From JBCCGE01 sp039029455 (GTDB lineage: Bacteria; Pseudomonadota; Gammaproteobacteria; Arenicellales; Poriferihabitantaceae), in the NCBI GenBank assembly GCA_039029455.1, contig JBCCGE010000027.1, forward strand, positions 1 to 38,469: a stretch of DNA of 38,469 nucleotides, written 5' to 3'. Every line of letters begins with the position of its first letter. Within the stretch, counting starts at the first letter, position 1. Position numbers and translations under genes: made by a program. Positions 1-8,740 of this stretch are shown in pieces. Under the pieces are notes generated by a model. The model had not been told where the DNA came from, made no database searches, and saw nothing but the letters and a program-made list of their open reading frames with translations.

Positions 1-34
1 CACCAAGCAGCGCGACGATGATGACTTTGATCAC
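1..34 (-). CDS. Possible start of a gene downstream of argC (partial)
   Basis: On the minus strand a GTG overlaps the argC stop codon (GTGA arrangement) and opens a frame that stays open to the window edge for 11 codons. The visible residues, MIKVIIVALLG, are hydrophobic and would fit a signal anchor or first membrane helix. A four-base stop/start overlap is typical of translational coupling within an operon. Too little is visible to name the product, and the frame could be chance. Confidence 0.3.
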   Translation of the reverse strand, partial: MIKVIIVALLG

Positions 35-1071
35 GGGAACAGCGCCGCCCCCGTCAAGCCGGTGTGTTCGTCAAGACTAAACATGATGTTCATATTTTGC
101 ACCGCCTGCCCGGCGGCTCCTTTGACAAGATTGTCTTCAACAGCCAGAACCACAACCCGATTGGTCTCAACCGGTCGATGGATCGCCAGTCGGCAGGTGT
201 TTGATCCACGAACACTGCGGGTGTCGGGGTGAGACCCTTCCGGCATGACATCAACGAAACGTTCATCTGCATAGCGGTGTTCAAACACCGACTGGAGGTC
301 GGTTGCAGAAGGATCGAGAAGAGTGGCGTACAACGTTGCGTGAATTCCACGAATCAATGGCAAAAGATGCGGCGTGAATACCAAATCAATCGGGTCCGTC
401 GCAACCGACTGCAGCCCCTGTTTGATCTCGGGCAGATGTCGATGACCGGGGACTCCATAAGCCTTAAACGAATCTGCCGTTTCAGCGTATGCGGTGCCCA
501 GAGCCGCCTTTCGACCGGCACCGGAAATCCCCGACTTTGCATCGGCGATCAGCGAACCCGGATCGACAAGACGGTTCTCCAGCAATGGCAGAAAACCAAG
601 CTGAACGGCCGTTGGATAGCATCCTGGGTTGGCTACCAGCTGAGCGCCACGAATCTGTTCTCTGTAAACTTCAGGCAAACCATACACCGCCTCTTCAACA
701 AGCTGAGGACAGGCGTGGGTCATTCCGTACCATTTTTCCCAGAGCGCGGTATCTTTAATTCGAAAATCTGCGGCCAGATCAATCAGCCGTATGCCGGCAT
801 CGAGCAGTGCGGGTGCGTGTTCCATGGCCACTCCGTTTGGCGTTGCGCTGAAAACGACGTCGCACTCTGAAAATACCGTTGAACTCGGTGCCGAAAAGTT
901 GAGGTTCACCAGTCCGCGCAATGACGGAAACAATTCGTGCACAGGTCTTCCCTGTTCACTGCGAGACGAGATGCAGGTCAGCTTAACATTTGGATGACTG
1001 ACCAGAATTCGGAGAAGTTCCACACCGGTATACCCGGTGCCACCGATAATGCCGACACGGATTTCTGACAT
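31..1071 (-). CDS. argC: N-acetyl-gamma-glutamyl-phosphate reductase
   Basis: This 346-residue protein reduces N-acetylglutamyl 5-phosphate to the semialdehyde with NADPH, the third step of arginine synthesis in the cytoplasm. The N-terminus carries the Rossmann motif GIIGGTGYTG (about residues 8-17). The catalytic cysteine lies in NPGCYPT (around residue 150), followed by SGISGAGR and the GVPGHRHLPE loop. The length matches the common 340-350 residue ArgC class. The gene is divergent from the DUF2868 gene, leaving 134 bases for both promoters. Nothing is abnormal in the sequence. Confidence 0.97.
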   Translation of the reverse strand: MSEIRVGIIGGTGYTGVELLRILVSHPNVKLTCISSRSEQGRPVHELFPSLRGLVNLNFSAPSSTVFSECDVVFSATPNGVAMEHAPALLDAGIRLIDLAADFRIKDTALWEKWYGMTHACPQLVEEAVYGLPEVYREQIRGAQLVANPGCYPTAVQLGFLPLLENRLVDPGSLIADAKSGISGAGRKAALGTAYAETADSFKAYGVPGHRHLPEIKQGLQSVATDPIDLVFTPHLLPLIRGIHATLYATLLDPSATDLQSVFEHRYADERFVDVMPEGSHPDTRSVRGSNTCRLAIHRPVETNRVVVLAVEDNLVKGAAGQAVQNMNIMFSLDEHTGLTGAALFP

Positions 1072-1205
1072 TTTTGCTGCGGTTTAAAATTTCAGGTTAA
1101 GATTATTGCCATACAGTCGACAGACTGGCGGGATAGCCTGCTGCACGTCCGGTCTTCGTTTTAACCTCTATTCACCGTAACATCAACCCGGCTCACCCTC
1201 TTCCC

Positions 1206-2654
1206 GTGCTTGGAAATTCAGCGATACGACTCTACGGTCTTATAAAGCGCCAACTGGAATCTGATCGCCAGCAGCCGCTAGCGCAGTTACAGCATCGGGA
1301 CAGAGAAATCGGTCGCACTCTGGGTATTACACCCGGTCAACGACCCAACCGGAAAGTCATGCAACGCTGGCTCGATGCGGTCTCGGCATCTGAAGATTCT
1401 GATCCTGTTAACCACCGAGGACTGAGTTGGGTAACGTCACTGGTGATCATCTCGGGCGCAGTTCTCGGGTGGCTGTGCGCCTCTACCCTGCTCAATTATG
1501 ACGGCAGAATGCCGGTCAACCTGATTTACTTTTTGCTGATACTTGTTGTCTGGCCTGGGGCTACGCTTGCCCTGTGGTGCATTCTGATCCTGATTCCACG
1601 AACAACCTCAGAATCAGTTCTGGGCGCGGTCTCACCGGGTGAATGGCATCGAAAACTGGTAACCCGTCTTTCCGGCGGCATAAAACCCGGCAATGAGTTC
1701 GACACCGATCTGAAAATCAGCATGCAATGGCAGGGCTATGGGCTGTCACATCTGTTTACACTTTGCTTTGTACTCGCCGCCTGTCTTTATTTTCTGTTCG
1801 CGATCAGCTTTTCAGATCTGGCATTTGGCTGGAACACCACGCTGGAAGTCTCGAACGATGCGGTGCACAGCGCGCTGTCGACAATGGCCGTGCCCTGGCG
1901 GCAGGCCCTTCCCCACGCATCACCGACGCTCGAACTGGTCGATATCAGCCGCTTCTACAGACTGGACCACGTTTTGTCACGTCCAGCGGACCCTGACCTA
2001 AAGCTGGCGTATCAGCTCGGCAGATGGTGGCCATTCCTTTTTATGAGTTTGCTGGTTTATAGCGTTTTGCCCCGTCTGGTGGCGTTGTTTTTTTCAATCT
2101 GGCGAACCACATCCGCAGTGGACTCGGCTTTGGAAGCGTCCAGCGGTGCCAATCAGATTGTGGCCCGCATGGTCTCACCGGTCGTCAGCACGGTCCCTCA
2201 CGAAACGTCTCAACCACCACCGGAAAAAACCGGACAACCTTTCGGTTTGCAGAAGCAGCTCGATGGCGACACTCACTGTGTGGTGATCGAGTGGGCCGGA
2301 GCTCAGGTCACTGCTGAACAGCTTCGGCAAATCAGAGTTGTACCGGTGATTAAATCCCAGGCCGGCGGCGTGCACACACTGGCGGACGACCGAAAACTGC
2401 TAAGAGAGATGAACGTCGATACTGTTCAGGGCATCGCAATTGTGGTCAAGGCCTGGGAACCGCCGATGCTCGAATTGAATGACTTTGTTGCCAGCGCGCG
2501 AAAAGCACTGTCGCCCAGACAATCCCTGATTTTGCTGATTTCTCCTCTCCCCGGTTTTGGTGTCAGAAGCGAGCAAATGCAGGCATGGGAGAATGTGTTA
2601 AACACCTCCGGCGATTCCAATCTGCACATCATCGCCCTGCCACACCAGGATTGA
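1206..2654 (+). CDS. DUF2868-type integral membrane protein
   Basis: This 482-residue protein of unknown function reads from a GTG start. About four membrane segments are visible near residues 75-96, 103-133, 178-205 and 273-300, followed by a soluble C-terminal half of about 180 residues with an alternating hydrophobic pattern (VVIEWAGAQ, GIAIVVKAWEPP, LILLISPLPG). This layout fits the DUF2868 family, which commonly sits directly before a DUF3482 GTPase gene, as here (11-base gap). I infer that the two proteins act together at the inner membrane, with the C-terminal domain facing the cytoplasm. The start codon is the least certain part. Confidence 0.8.
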   Translation: MLGNSAIRLYGLIKRQLESDRQQPLAQLQHRDREIGRTLGITPGQRPNRKVMQRWLDAVSASEDSDPVNHRGLSWVTSLVIISGAVLGWLCASTLLNYDGRMPVNLIYFLLILVVWPGATLALWCILILIPRTTSESVLGAVSPGEWHRKLVTRLSGGIKPGNEFDTDLKISMQWQGYGLSHLFTLCFVLAACLYFLFAISFSDLAFGWNTTLEVSNDAVHSALSTMAVPWRQALPHASPTLELVDISRFYRLDHVLSRPADPDLKLAYQLGRWWPFLFMSLLVYSVLPRLVALFFSIWRTTSAVDSALEASSGANQIVARMVSPVVSTVPHETSQPPPEKTGQPFGLQKQLDGDTHCVVIEWAGAQVTAEQLRQIRVVPVIKSQAGGVHTLADDRKLLREMNVDTVQGIAIVVKAWEPPMLELNDFVASARKALSPRQSLILLISPLPGFGVRSEQMQAWENVLNTSGDSNLHIIALPHQD

Positions 2655-2665
2655 ATTCGACTTCG

Positions 2666-4096
2666 ATGAACGCATTGCCTTCCAATCCTGCAGCTGACGA
2701 GATACCCACGTTCGCCATTGTTGGACACCCAAACAAGGGCAAAAGCAGTTTGGTTGCAACCCTGGCCCACGATTCCGACGTACAGATCTCCGCTCAATCC
2801 GGCACCACAGAATTCAATCAGACGTTTCCAATGAGTGTCGATGGCGAGGTGCTGTATCAACTGACCGATACGCCCGGATTTCAGCGCGCAAGGCAGGTCT
2901 GGGACTGGTTGCAGAAAAACAGTTCCTCGGTGGCGGACCGGGCACAAACCGTTAGAAATTTCGTTGAGCAACATCGCGATAACACGCTGTTTACCGCAGA
3001 GTGTGAACTCTTGCGTCCGCTGACTGAAGGTGCTGGAATTTTGTATGTGGTTGACGGCTCGGTGCCCTACGGCAACGAGTACGATGCCGAAATGGAAATA
3101 CTGCGATGGACCGGTCAACCCAGCATGGCGCTGATCAATCAAATCCATGACTCCGACTTTCACGAGGAATGGGAGAGCGCATTGTCGCAGTACTTCAGGA
3201 TTGTGCGCCGCTTCAATGCACAGCTCGCCGACTTTGACCGGCAACTTGGTTTGCTTTCAGGTTTTTCAGAACTCAATGAAAACTGGCGAGACCGGCTGCT
3301 CACTGCAGTAAATCTGTTGCGTCGACGACGCGAAGGACAGCGAACCGCGTCTGCCATGGTTATCGCTGAACTGATTCATCAGGCGATGACCTGTCAAATC
3401 GACACCGAACTGCCCGATCAGGAAAACGACTCTGATTCGGTAGCAAAAACACTCAGACAAGAGCTGCAGAATAGCATTGTTCAAATGGAATCGAACGCAA
3501 GACAGGACATAGAGCGCTTGTACCACTTTGACCGACTTGATGCTGAAGAAGACACCCTGTCGCTGGATCACAACCAGTTATTCTCCGCAACGTCCTGGGA
3601 AATGTTTGGGCTTGCTAAAGATCAGTTGCTTGTGGCTGGAGCGGTTGGCGGCGCGGCAACCGGCGGTATCGTTGATATTGCTACAGGAGGCGGTTCGCTC
3701 ATGCTGGGTACTGGAATTGGCGCAATTGTTGGCGGCGTGTCAGCATTTTTGAGCGAACAGAAAATGTTCCAGTCCACACTGCGGAAAACCGGTTTGGGAA
3801 ACGACAGGCTAACCGTGGGGCCGATTGAAAGCGTAAACTTCCCGTATGTTCTTCTTGGACGTGCACTGAATCATGTTTCCGTGATTGAGGGACGGACTCA
3901 TGCCAGACAGGATGTTTTGCGTATTCAGGGTGAGGAATCCAGAAAGTGGCAGCAGCTCAGTTCAATGGTCAAACCTCTGGGAGCCCTCTTCGCGGATATC
4001 AAAAAGCAAAAGTTGTCCCGCGCCGAATCCGGCCGTCAGCTGTCGACACTGATTCTCGAAATTCTTAAAAACGAGCGCTCCGGGTCGGGTGAATAA
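2666..4096 (+). CDS. P-loop GTPase with DUF3482 C-terminal domain
   Basis: This is a predicted TRAFAC-class GTPase of 476 residues. The G1 loop GHPNKGKS is near residues 20-27, a threonine-rich switch I region follows (QSGTTEFNQTF), and the G3 motif DTPGF is near residue 68. The usual G4 NKxD is replaced by the weaker INQIHDSD, so guanine specificity is not secured by sequence. Near residues 325-365 a glycine/alanine-rich hydrophobic stretch (VGGAATGG, GTGIGAIVGG) could insert into a membrane. I place the start at the ATG at 2666; an upstream ATG at 2585 would overlap the preceding gene by 70 bases. It probably works with the upstream DUF2868 membrane protein; the biological role is unknown. 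Confidence 0.85.
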   Translation: MNALPSNPAADEIPTFAIVGHPNKGKSSLVATLAHDSDVQISAQSGTTEFNQTFPMSVDGEVLYQLTDTPGFQRARQVWDWLQKNSSSVADRAQTVRNFVEQHRDNTLFTAECELLRPLTEGAGILYVVDGSVPYGNEYDAEMEILRWTGQPSMALINQIHDSDFHEEWESALSQYFRIVRRFNAQLADFDRQLGLLSGFSELNENWRDRLLTAVNLLRRRREGQRTASAMVIAELIHQAMTCQIDTELPDQENDSDSVAKTLRQELQNSIVQMESNARQDIERLYHFDRLDAEEDTLSLDHNQLFSATSWEMFGLAKDQLLVAGAVGGAATGGIVDIATGGGSLMLGTGIGAIVGGVSAFLSEQKMFQSTLRKTGLGNDRLTVGPIESVNFPYVLLGRALNHVSVIEGRTHARQDVLRIQGEESRKWQQLSSMVKPLGALFADIKKQKLSRAESGRQLSTLILEILKNERSGSGE

Positions 4097-4129
4097 TTCC
4101 CGCGTGTCAGGCTGATGATCACTGCACCA

Positions 4130-5251
4130 TCAGAATGCAAGCAGTTCCGTATCGATTTCGTCCCGATTCTTGTTTTTAGCGTCCGGGCCTTCCAGTTTGA
4201 TACGCAGTCGAAGGTTGTTTTCTGATTCCGCGTTTCTGAGAGCGTCTTCGGCGCTGATCAACCCCTCGCAGTACAAATCGAACAGTGACTGATCGAAGGT
4301 CTGAAGTCCGAGTTCCCGTGACCGCTCCATGACATCGAGAATCTTCTCCAGCTCACCGCGCTGAATAATGTCTGCAATCAGCGGCGTGTTTAACATGACT
4401 TCTACCGCCGCCACGCGCCCCTGTCCGTCAACTGTTGGCACCAGACGCTGCGAAATCAGTGCGTGCAGGTTCATTGACAAATCCATCAGCAACTGATCTT
4501 TCCGCGTATCGCCATAGAAATTCAGGATTCGATCCAGTGCCTGGTAGGTATTGTTTGCGTGCAGCGTGGCGACGCACAGATGACCTGTTTCGGCGAACAC
4601 AATCGCATTGTGCATGGTGTCAGCGTCCCGAATCTCACCGATCTGAATCACGTCAGGTGCCTGTCGCATGGCATTTTTCAGAGCGATGCCAAAGGAGTCG
4701 GTGTCGATTCCTACTTCACGCTGACTAATGATGCACTTCTTGTGCGGATGCAAAAATTCGATCGGATCTTCAATGGTGATGATGTGATCATGAGAGCGCG
4801 AGTTGCGATACCCTACCATAGCGGCCTGGGTGGTACTTTTACCGGTACCTGTTCCACCCACCATGATCACCAGTCCGCGTTGCTGCATGGCAATTTTCGG
4901 GAGAATAGCGGGCAGTCGCAGATCCTCAAACGTGGGTATTCGGATATTGATCTTACGCATCACCACGCCGACGTTGCCCCTCTGAACGAACACGTTGACC
5001 CTGAAACGCCCGATTTTCTGCGGATGAATCGCAAAATTCGATTCCTTGGTCTCCTCAAACCCCCGCCGCTGCTCCTCATTCATGATGCCGTAGGCAAACT
5101 CACGGGTATCGTTGTGGGTCAGCAAATCGGAATTGACCGAGCGGATGACTCCGTTAACCTTGACGCTGACCGGCGCTTCAGCTGTTATGAAAACGTCCGA
5201 CGCATCCAGTCGAACCATCAGTTGCAACAAATCTACGAGTTCAATCATCAC
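4130..5251 (-). CDS. pilU: Type IV pilus retraction ATPase, PilU type
   Basis: This 373-residue hexameric motor ATPase of the secretion-ATPase superfamily supports PilT in pilus retraction and twitching. It shows Walker A GGTGTGKST (residues 132-140), the Asp box IITIEDPIEFLHP, Walker B VIQIGEIRD and the His box HLCVATLHANNT. The C-terminal position that reads AIRNLIRE in PilT is LIADIIQRGE here, a usual difference between PilU and PilT. A good ribosome binding site (GGAG, 7 bases before the tandem ATGs) supports the start. It lies 6 bases after pilT, consistent with a pilTU operon. Confidence 0.95.
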   Translation of the reverse strand: MMIELVDLLQLMVRLDASDVFITAEAPVSVKVNGVIRSVNSDLLTHNDTREFAYGIMNEEQRRGFEETKESNFAIHPQKIGRFRVNVFVQRGNVGVVMRKINIRIPTFEDLRLPAILPKIAMQQRGLVIMVGGTGTGKSTTQAAMVGYRNSRSHDHIITIEDPIEFLHPHKKCIISQREVGIDTDSFGIALKNAMRQAPDVIQIGEIRDADTMHNAIVFAETGHLCVATLHANNTYQALDRILNFYGDTRKDQLLMDLSMNLHALISQRLVPTVDGQGRVAAVEVMLNTPLIADIIQRGELEKILDVMERSRELGLQTFDQSLFDLYCEGLISAEDALRNAESENNLRLRIKLEGPDAKNKNRDEIDTELLAF

Positions 5252-5257
5252 TCACTC

Positions 5258-6313
5258 CTACACGCTTTTCATCATCGATTCGATCTTGTTCTTGTCGAGT
5301 GCTCTCTCACGAACCGTGTCGATGGTAATTTGTCGGCGACGGACCAGATCAAGCAGACACTGGTCCATGGTTTGCATACCCTGCGAATGTCCTGTCTGCA
5401 TCACAGAGTACATTTGTGGAACCTTGTTCTCACGAATGAGGTTGCGTATTGCGGGCGTTCCGAGCATGATTTCCCACGCCGCAACTCGGCCACCTTCCGG
5501 TTTGGGCAGCAACGACTGAGATATAACCGCTTCAACCGACTCCGACAACATGGATCGGATCATATCTTTTTCATTGCCCGGGAAGACGTCGATAATTCGG
5601 TCAACGGATTTTGCCGCCGAGGTTGTGTGCAGCGTCGCCAGCACAAGGTGACCGGTTTCTGCCGCCGTCAGCGCCAGCCGAATCGTCTCAAGATCGCGCA
5701 TCTCACCCACCAGAATAACATCCGGATCCTCTCGTAACGCCGATCGCAGTGCCGCCTCGAAACTATGAGTGTGTTCATCCAGCTCACGCTGGTTAATGAC
5801 ACAGTTCTTCGAAGCATGCACGAATTCGATCGGATCTTCGATGGTCAGAATGTGCGCCCTTCGCTCTTCGTTGATCAGGTTAACCATCGCAGCAAGTGTG
5901 GTTGACTTGCCTGATCCTGTTGGACCGGTAACCAGAATCAATCCCTTTTGCTTCATTGCCAACGTGTTAAACACTGTTGGCGCATTGATGTCCTCGAGGG
6001 TCAAAACAACGTTAGGAATCGCACGAAATACCGCTGAAGGTCCACGAAGCTGGTTAAATGCATTCACCCTGAAACGGGCAACGTTTGGAATCGCCACTGA
6101 GAAATCTGTTTCAAGAAATTCCTCAAATCGCTTGCGCTGATGATCGTTCATCAGATCGTAGAGCATGGCGTGGACCTCCTCCGGTCCAAACGCATCAACA
6201 TTTATCCTCTTGATGTCGCCATCGATACGAATCAGTGGCGGAAGACCCGAAGACAAATGCAGGTCAGACGCTTTGCTTCTGACCGCGAAAGTTAAAAGTT
6301 CTGATAAATCCAA
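5258..6313 (-). CDS. pilT: Type IV pilus retraction ATPase PilT
   Basis: This 351-residue cytoplasmic ATPase powers pilus depolymerisation. Walker A GPTGSGKST is at residues 130-138, with the Asp box ILTIEDPIEFVH, Walker B VILVGEMRD and the His box HLVLATLHTTSA. The PilT hallmark AIRNLIRE is intact near residue 287. A GGGGAG ribosome binding site lies about 10 bases before the ATG. The gene is divergent from yggS with a 288-base intergenic region, and pilU follows immediately, the order known in Pseudomonas. The filament machinery that this motor serves is probably a classical type IV pilus encoded elsewhere. Confidence 0.97.
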   Translation of the reverse strand: MDLSELLTFAVRSKASDLHLSSGLPPLIRIDGDIKRINVDAFGPEEVHAMLYDLMNDHQRKRFEEFLETDFSVAIPNVARFRVNAFNQLRGPSAVFRAIPNVVLTLEDINAPTVFNTLAMKQKGLILVTGPTGSGKSTTLAAMVNLINEERRAHILTIEDPIEFVHASKNCVINQRELDEHTHSFEAALRSALREDPDVILVGEMRDLETIRLALTAAETGHLVLATLHTTSAAKSVDRIIDVFPGNEKDMIRSMLSESVEAVISQSLLPKPEGGRVAAWEIMLGTPAIRNLIRENKVPQMYSVMQTGHSQGMQTMDQCLLDLVRRRQITIDTVRERALDKNKIESMMKSV

Positions 6314-6522
6314 CGTCGTTTCTCCCCAAATTTATGTTTTATCGTTGTTGTGCACGCACATTTACGACAGATAGACTGCCGTTATTAAGGTAAACACTTT
6401 CAAATCTCTGCATGATTCACCTCCTTCGGCGCTGACACATATCGCTGCACACGGAACGGATTCCAGACCCTTCAGGACAATGCATCCCGATCAAAAATTA
6501 AAAATTATTGGCTTAACTTCAA

Positions 6523-6528
6523 TATAAT
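6523..6528 (+). promoter_or_regulatory. Probable -10 element for yggS-proC-yggT
   Basis: A perfect TATAAT lies 73 bases before the yggS start inside a very AT-rich stretch (6491-6536). No convincing TTGACA is present at 16-18 bases upstream, so the A/T tract may act as an UP-like element, or this may be chance in AT-rich DNA. Confidence 0.4.
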
Positions 6529-6601
6529 AGCAAAAAACCCGCAAGTGTTTCCTCCGATTTTAACGCCAGCCAAGCCAAACCAGAATTTCACTGACACACC
6601 C

Positions 6602-7315
6602 ATGTCTCATGATCTCAAGAATCGGTTAGCGGCCGTCTCACAAAGAATTGCGGACAGCTGCCACGGAGCCCACCGTAAGCCGGAAACGGTGCAACTGATC
6701 GCCGTCAGCAAGCGCCACTCTATCGAAAAAATCAGGGATCTGAGAACGCTCGGGCAACAACATTTCGCTGAAAACTATCTGCAGGAAGCGCTGGAAAAAA
6801 TAGGTCAGATCGAAAACACCGGTGACGATACCGACCCAGTTTTTTGGCACTTTATTGGCCACATTCAAAGTCGAAAATGCCGCGAACTGGCGACCCATTT
6901 TGACTGGGCACACACTGTTTGCAGTCAGAAAGTTGCTGACAAACTGAATCAGTTTAGAGCGGAGGCCTCGGCCGACCAGGTTCTGAATGTGTTAATACAG
7001 GTCAATCTGCAGGGTGAAGAAAACAAGTCCGGATTGCCACCATCGGAGGTTCACAGACTGGCAAAACATATCGAATCAGAATGTCCGGCCCTAAGTCTAA
7101 GAGGGCTAATGATCATTCCGCAGATCGAGACAGATGTTAATCGCCAGCGAATAGTGTTTGGTCAGCTGCGAAGTCTATTAAATGAAGTCGCAGACTACGC
7201 TGAACATGCCGATCAGCTTTCGATGGGTATGACGGCAGATCTCGAAGCAGCGATACTGGAAGGCTCGACTATGGTCCGCATCGGCACAGCACTTTTTGGA
7301 GAACGACCCAACTAA
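6602..7315 (+). CDS. yggS: PLP homeostasis protein, YggS/PROSC family
   Basis: This 237-residue protein binds pyridoxal 5'-phosphate and buffers the cofactor pool. The lysine expected to bind PLP is K37 in LIAVSKRHS. Other family hallmarks are FAENYLQEA, WHFIGHIQSRK, LIQVNLQGEENKSG, GLMIIP and the C-terminal LSMGMTADLEAAI plus STMVRIGTALFG. I chose the ATG at 6602 because the upstream in-frame ATG at 6545 would add a non-homologous leader. It is the first gene of a yggS-proC-yggT unit, a widespread gammaproteobacterial order. Confidence 0.96.
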   Translation: MSHDLKNRLAAVSQRIADSCHGAHRKPETVQLIAVSKRHSIEKIRDLRTLGQQHFAENYLQEALEKIGQIENTGDDTDPVFWHFIGHIQSRKCRELATHFDWAHTVCSQKVADKLNQFRAEASADQVLNVLIQVNLQGEENKSGLPPSEVHRLAKHIESECPALSLRGLMIIPQIETDVNRQRIVFGQLRSLLNEVADYAEHADQLSMGMTADLEAAILEGSTMVRIGTALFGERPN

Positions 7316-7331
7316 ACCATTCGAATCGATC

Positions 7332-8156
7332 ATGCAGAACAAAAATATCGTATTTATTGGCGGCGGCAACATGGCCGCCGCCATCATTGGCGGGCTGGTG
7401 TCGTCAGGATGGAACCGCGCGAATATTTCGGTCGTTGAACTGCTACCGGAACGGCGCGCCTTCATCGAAACAGAATTTTCTGTTGGTACTACAGAACATC
7501 TGCAGCCTGCACTTTCAAATGCCGACGTCGTCGTACTCGCGGTGAAGCCGCAGAGCTTTCAGGCTGTTGCAGAATCTGTAAGGGATGCCATTTCCAGTGA
7601 CTTTCCGCTGATTCTGTCTGTTGCCGCGGGCATCGAAATTCAGCATGCGGTCTCGTGGATGAACTGTGAACCGGCGATGATTCGCGTCATGCCGAACACC
7701 CCTGCACTGATTAATAAGGGGGTATCCGGACTGTTCGCCAATGCAAAAGCATCGGCGGAAGACTGCGATCTTGCGGAATCCATCATGCAATCGGTCGGCA
7801 GTGTGGTGTGGGTTGAATCAGAACCACTAATTGACAGCGTAACAGCAGTTTCCGGAAGTGGTCCGGCCTATTTCTTCCGGCTGATGGAACTGATGATCGA
7901 GCAGGCTCAGGTCCATGGGCTGAACAAATCACAGGCCCATGAACTCGTCGTGCAGACTGCGATTGGCGCCGCGAATCTGGCCGGTGTCAGTGACCACTCA
8001 CCGGGCACCCTCAGAGAGCAGGTGACCTCCCCCAACGGCACCACCCAGGCCGCTTTAGAGGCCATGAACACCAACGGCATAGAGACCTGTATACACTCCG
8101 CAGTCGATGCGGCGGTTGCACGATCAAAATCTCTCGCCGCAGAACTCGGAGGATAA
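7332..8156 (+). CDS. proC: Pyrroline-5-carboxylate reductase
   Basis: This 274-residue enzyme reduces 1-pyrroline-5-carboxylate to proline with NAD(P)H. It has the N-terminal Rossmann motif FIGGGNMAAAI, the conserved VLAVKPQ, the segment IRVMPNTPALINKGVSGL and the C-terminal dimer signature near residues 218-245 (TSPNGTTQAALEAM). The ATG at 7332 fits the usual family start; an in-frame ATG at 7296 would overlap yggS by 20 bases. It is the middle gene of the yggS-proC-yggT unit. Confidence 0.97.
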   Translation: MQNKNIVFIGGGNMAAAIIGGLVSSGWNRANISVVELLPERRAFIETEFSVGTTEHLQPALSNADVVVLAVKPQSFQAVAESVRDAISSDFPLILSVAAGIEIQHAVSWMNCEPAMIRVMPNTPALINKGVSGLFANAKASAEDCDLAESIMQSVGSVVWVESEPLIDSVTAVSGSGPAYFFRLMELMIEQAQVHGLNKSQAHELVVQTAIGAANLAGVSDHSPGTLREQVTSPNGTTQAALEAMNTNGIETCIHSAVDAAVARSKSLAAELGG

Positions 8157-8158
8157 TA

Positions 8159-8728
8159 ATGTTTTACGTACAAGATGCGTTCGCCTTCATCGTAGAGACC
8201 GTATTCGGCCTGTTTATCCTCGCCGTCTTGTTGCGATTTCTTTTCCAGTTGACGCGAGCCGATTTCAGAAACCCGATATCCCAGATTATCGTCAGAATTA
8301 CCAACCCACTGCTCGCACCACTGCGTCGCGTGATACCCGGCGTCGCCGGAATCGATATGGCGGCTGTCGTACTAATCCTGCTTATTGGTTTTCTCAAGAC
8401 ACTTATACTGGCGAAGGCAGCCGGCGGGTCGTATCCGTTAAATGCACTGTTTGTCATCAGTGTTGCCGAGACTTTGAACACCGTGCTTTGGATATTTATT
8501 ATCGCTGTGCTCATCGTTGTTGTCGCCAGCTGGGTTGCGCCCCACTCTCGACACCCGGCACTAATGCTCACTCACAATCTGGCACATCCCGTCGTCAGTC
8601 CGTTCCGGCGATTGATTCCAGCGCCGGGAGGACTCGATTTCTCACCACTGATTGCACTTTTGTTACTGCAGCTTCTGCAAAAACTGATTGTGGCGCCTTT
8701 GTTTGATTTTGGTCGTAGCCTGCTGTAA
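8159..8728 (+). CDS. yggT: YggT family membrane protein
   Basis: This 189-residue inner-membrane protein has two repeats of the YggT fold, each with a hydrophobic hairpin followed by a P/R-rich signature: NPLLAPLRRVIPG and HPVVSPFRRLIPAPGGLDFSPL. Four to five membrane helices are evident. A strong GGAGG ribosome binding site, formed by the last codons of proC, lies 5 bases before the ATG, so translation is probably coupled. The function is not established; the family has been linked to osmotic tolerance and cell division. It converges on the ampG-like gene with a 12-base gap. Confidence 0.93.
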   Translation: MFYVQDAFAFIVETVFGLFILAVLLRFLFQLTRADFRNPISQIIVRITNPLLAPLRRVIPGVAGIDMAAVVLILLIGFLKTLILAKAAGGSYPLNALFVISVAETLNTVLWIFIIAVLIVVVASWVAPHSRHPALMLTHNLAHPVVSPFRRLIPAPGGLDFSPLIALLLLQLLQKLIVAPLFDFGRSLL

Positions 8729-8740
8729 CGCCGCGGCGGA

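Noticed and set aside
229..870. 213-codon open frame on the plus strand opposite argC
   Set aside because: It lies wholly antisense to a clear argC, has no ribosome binding site and its translation is Arg/Cys-rich without family features.
2426..3244. 272-codon open frame on the minus strand
   Set aside because: It runs antisense across the ends of two coherent plus-strand genes and resembles no protein.
4108..4133. Hairpin CTGATG/CATCAG between the convergent GTPase gene and pilU
   Set aside because: Only 6 bp with a 10-base loop and no T run; too weak to call a terminator.
4559..5737. 392-codon open frame on the plus strand
   Set aside because: It is antisense to pilU and pilT, which are unambiguous; the His/Arg-rich translation looks like a reverse-frame artefact.
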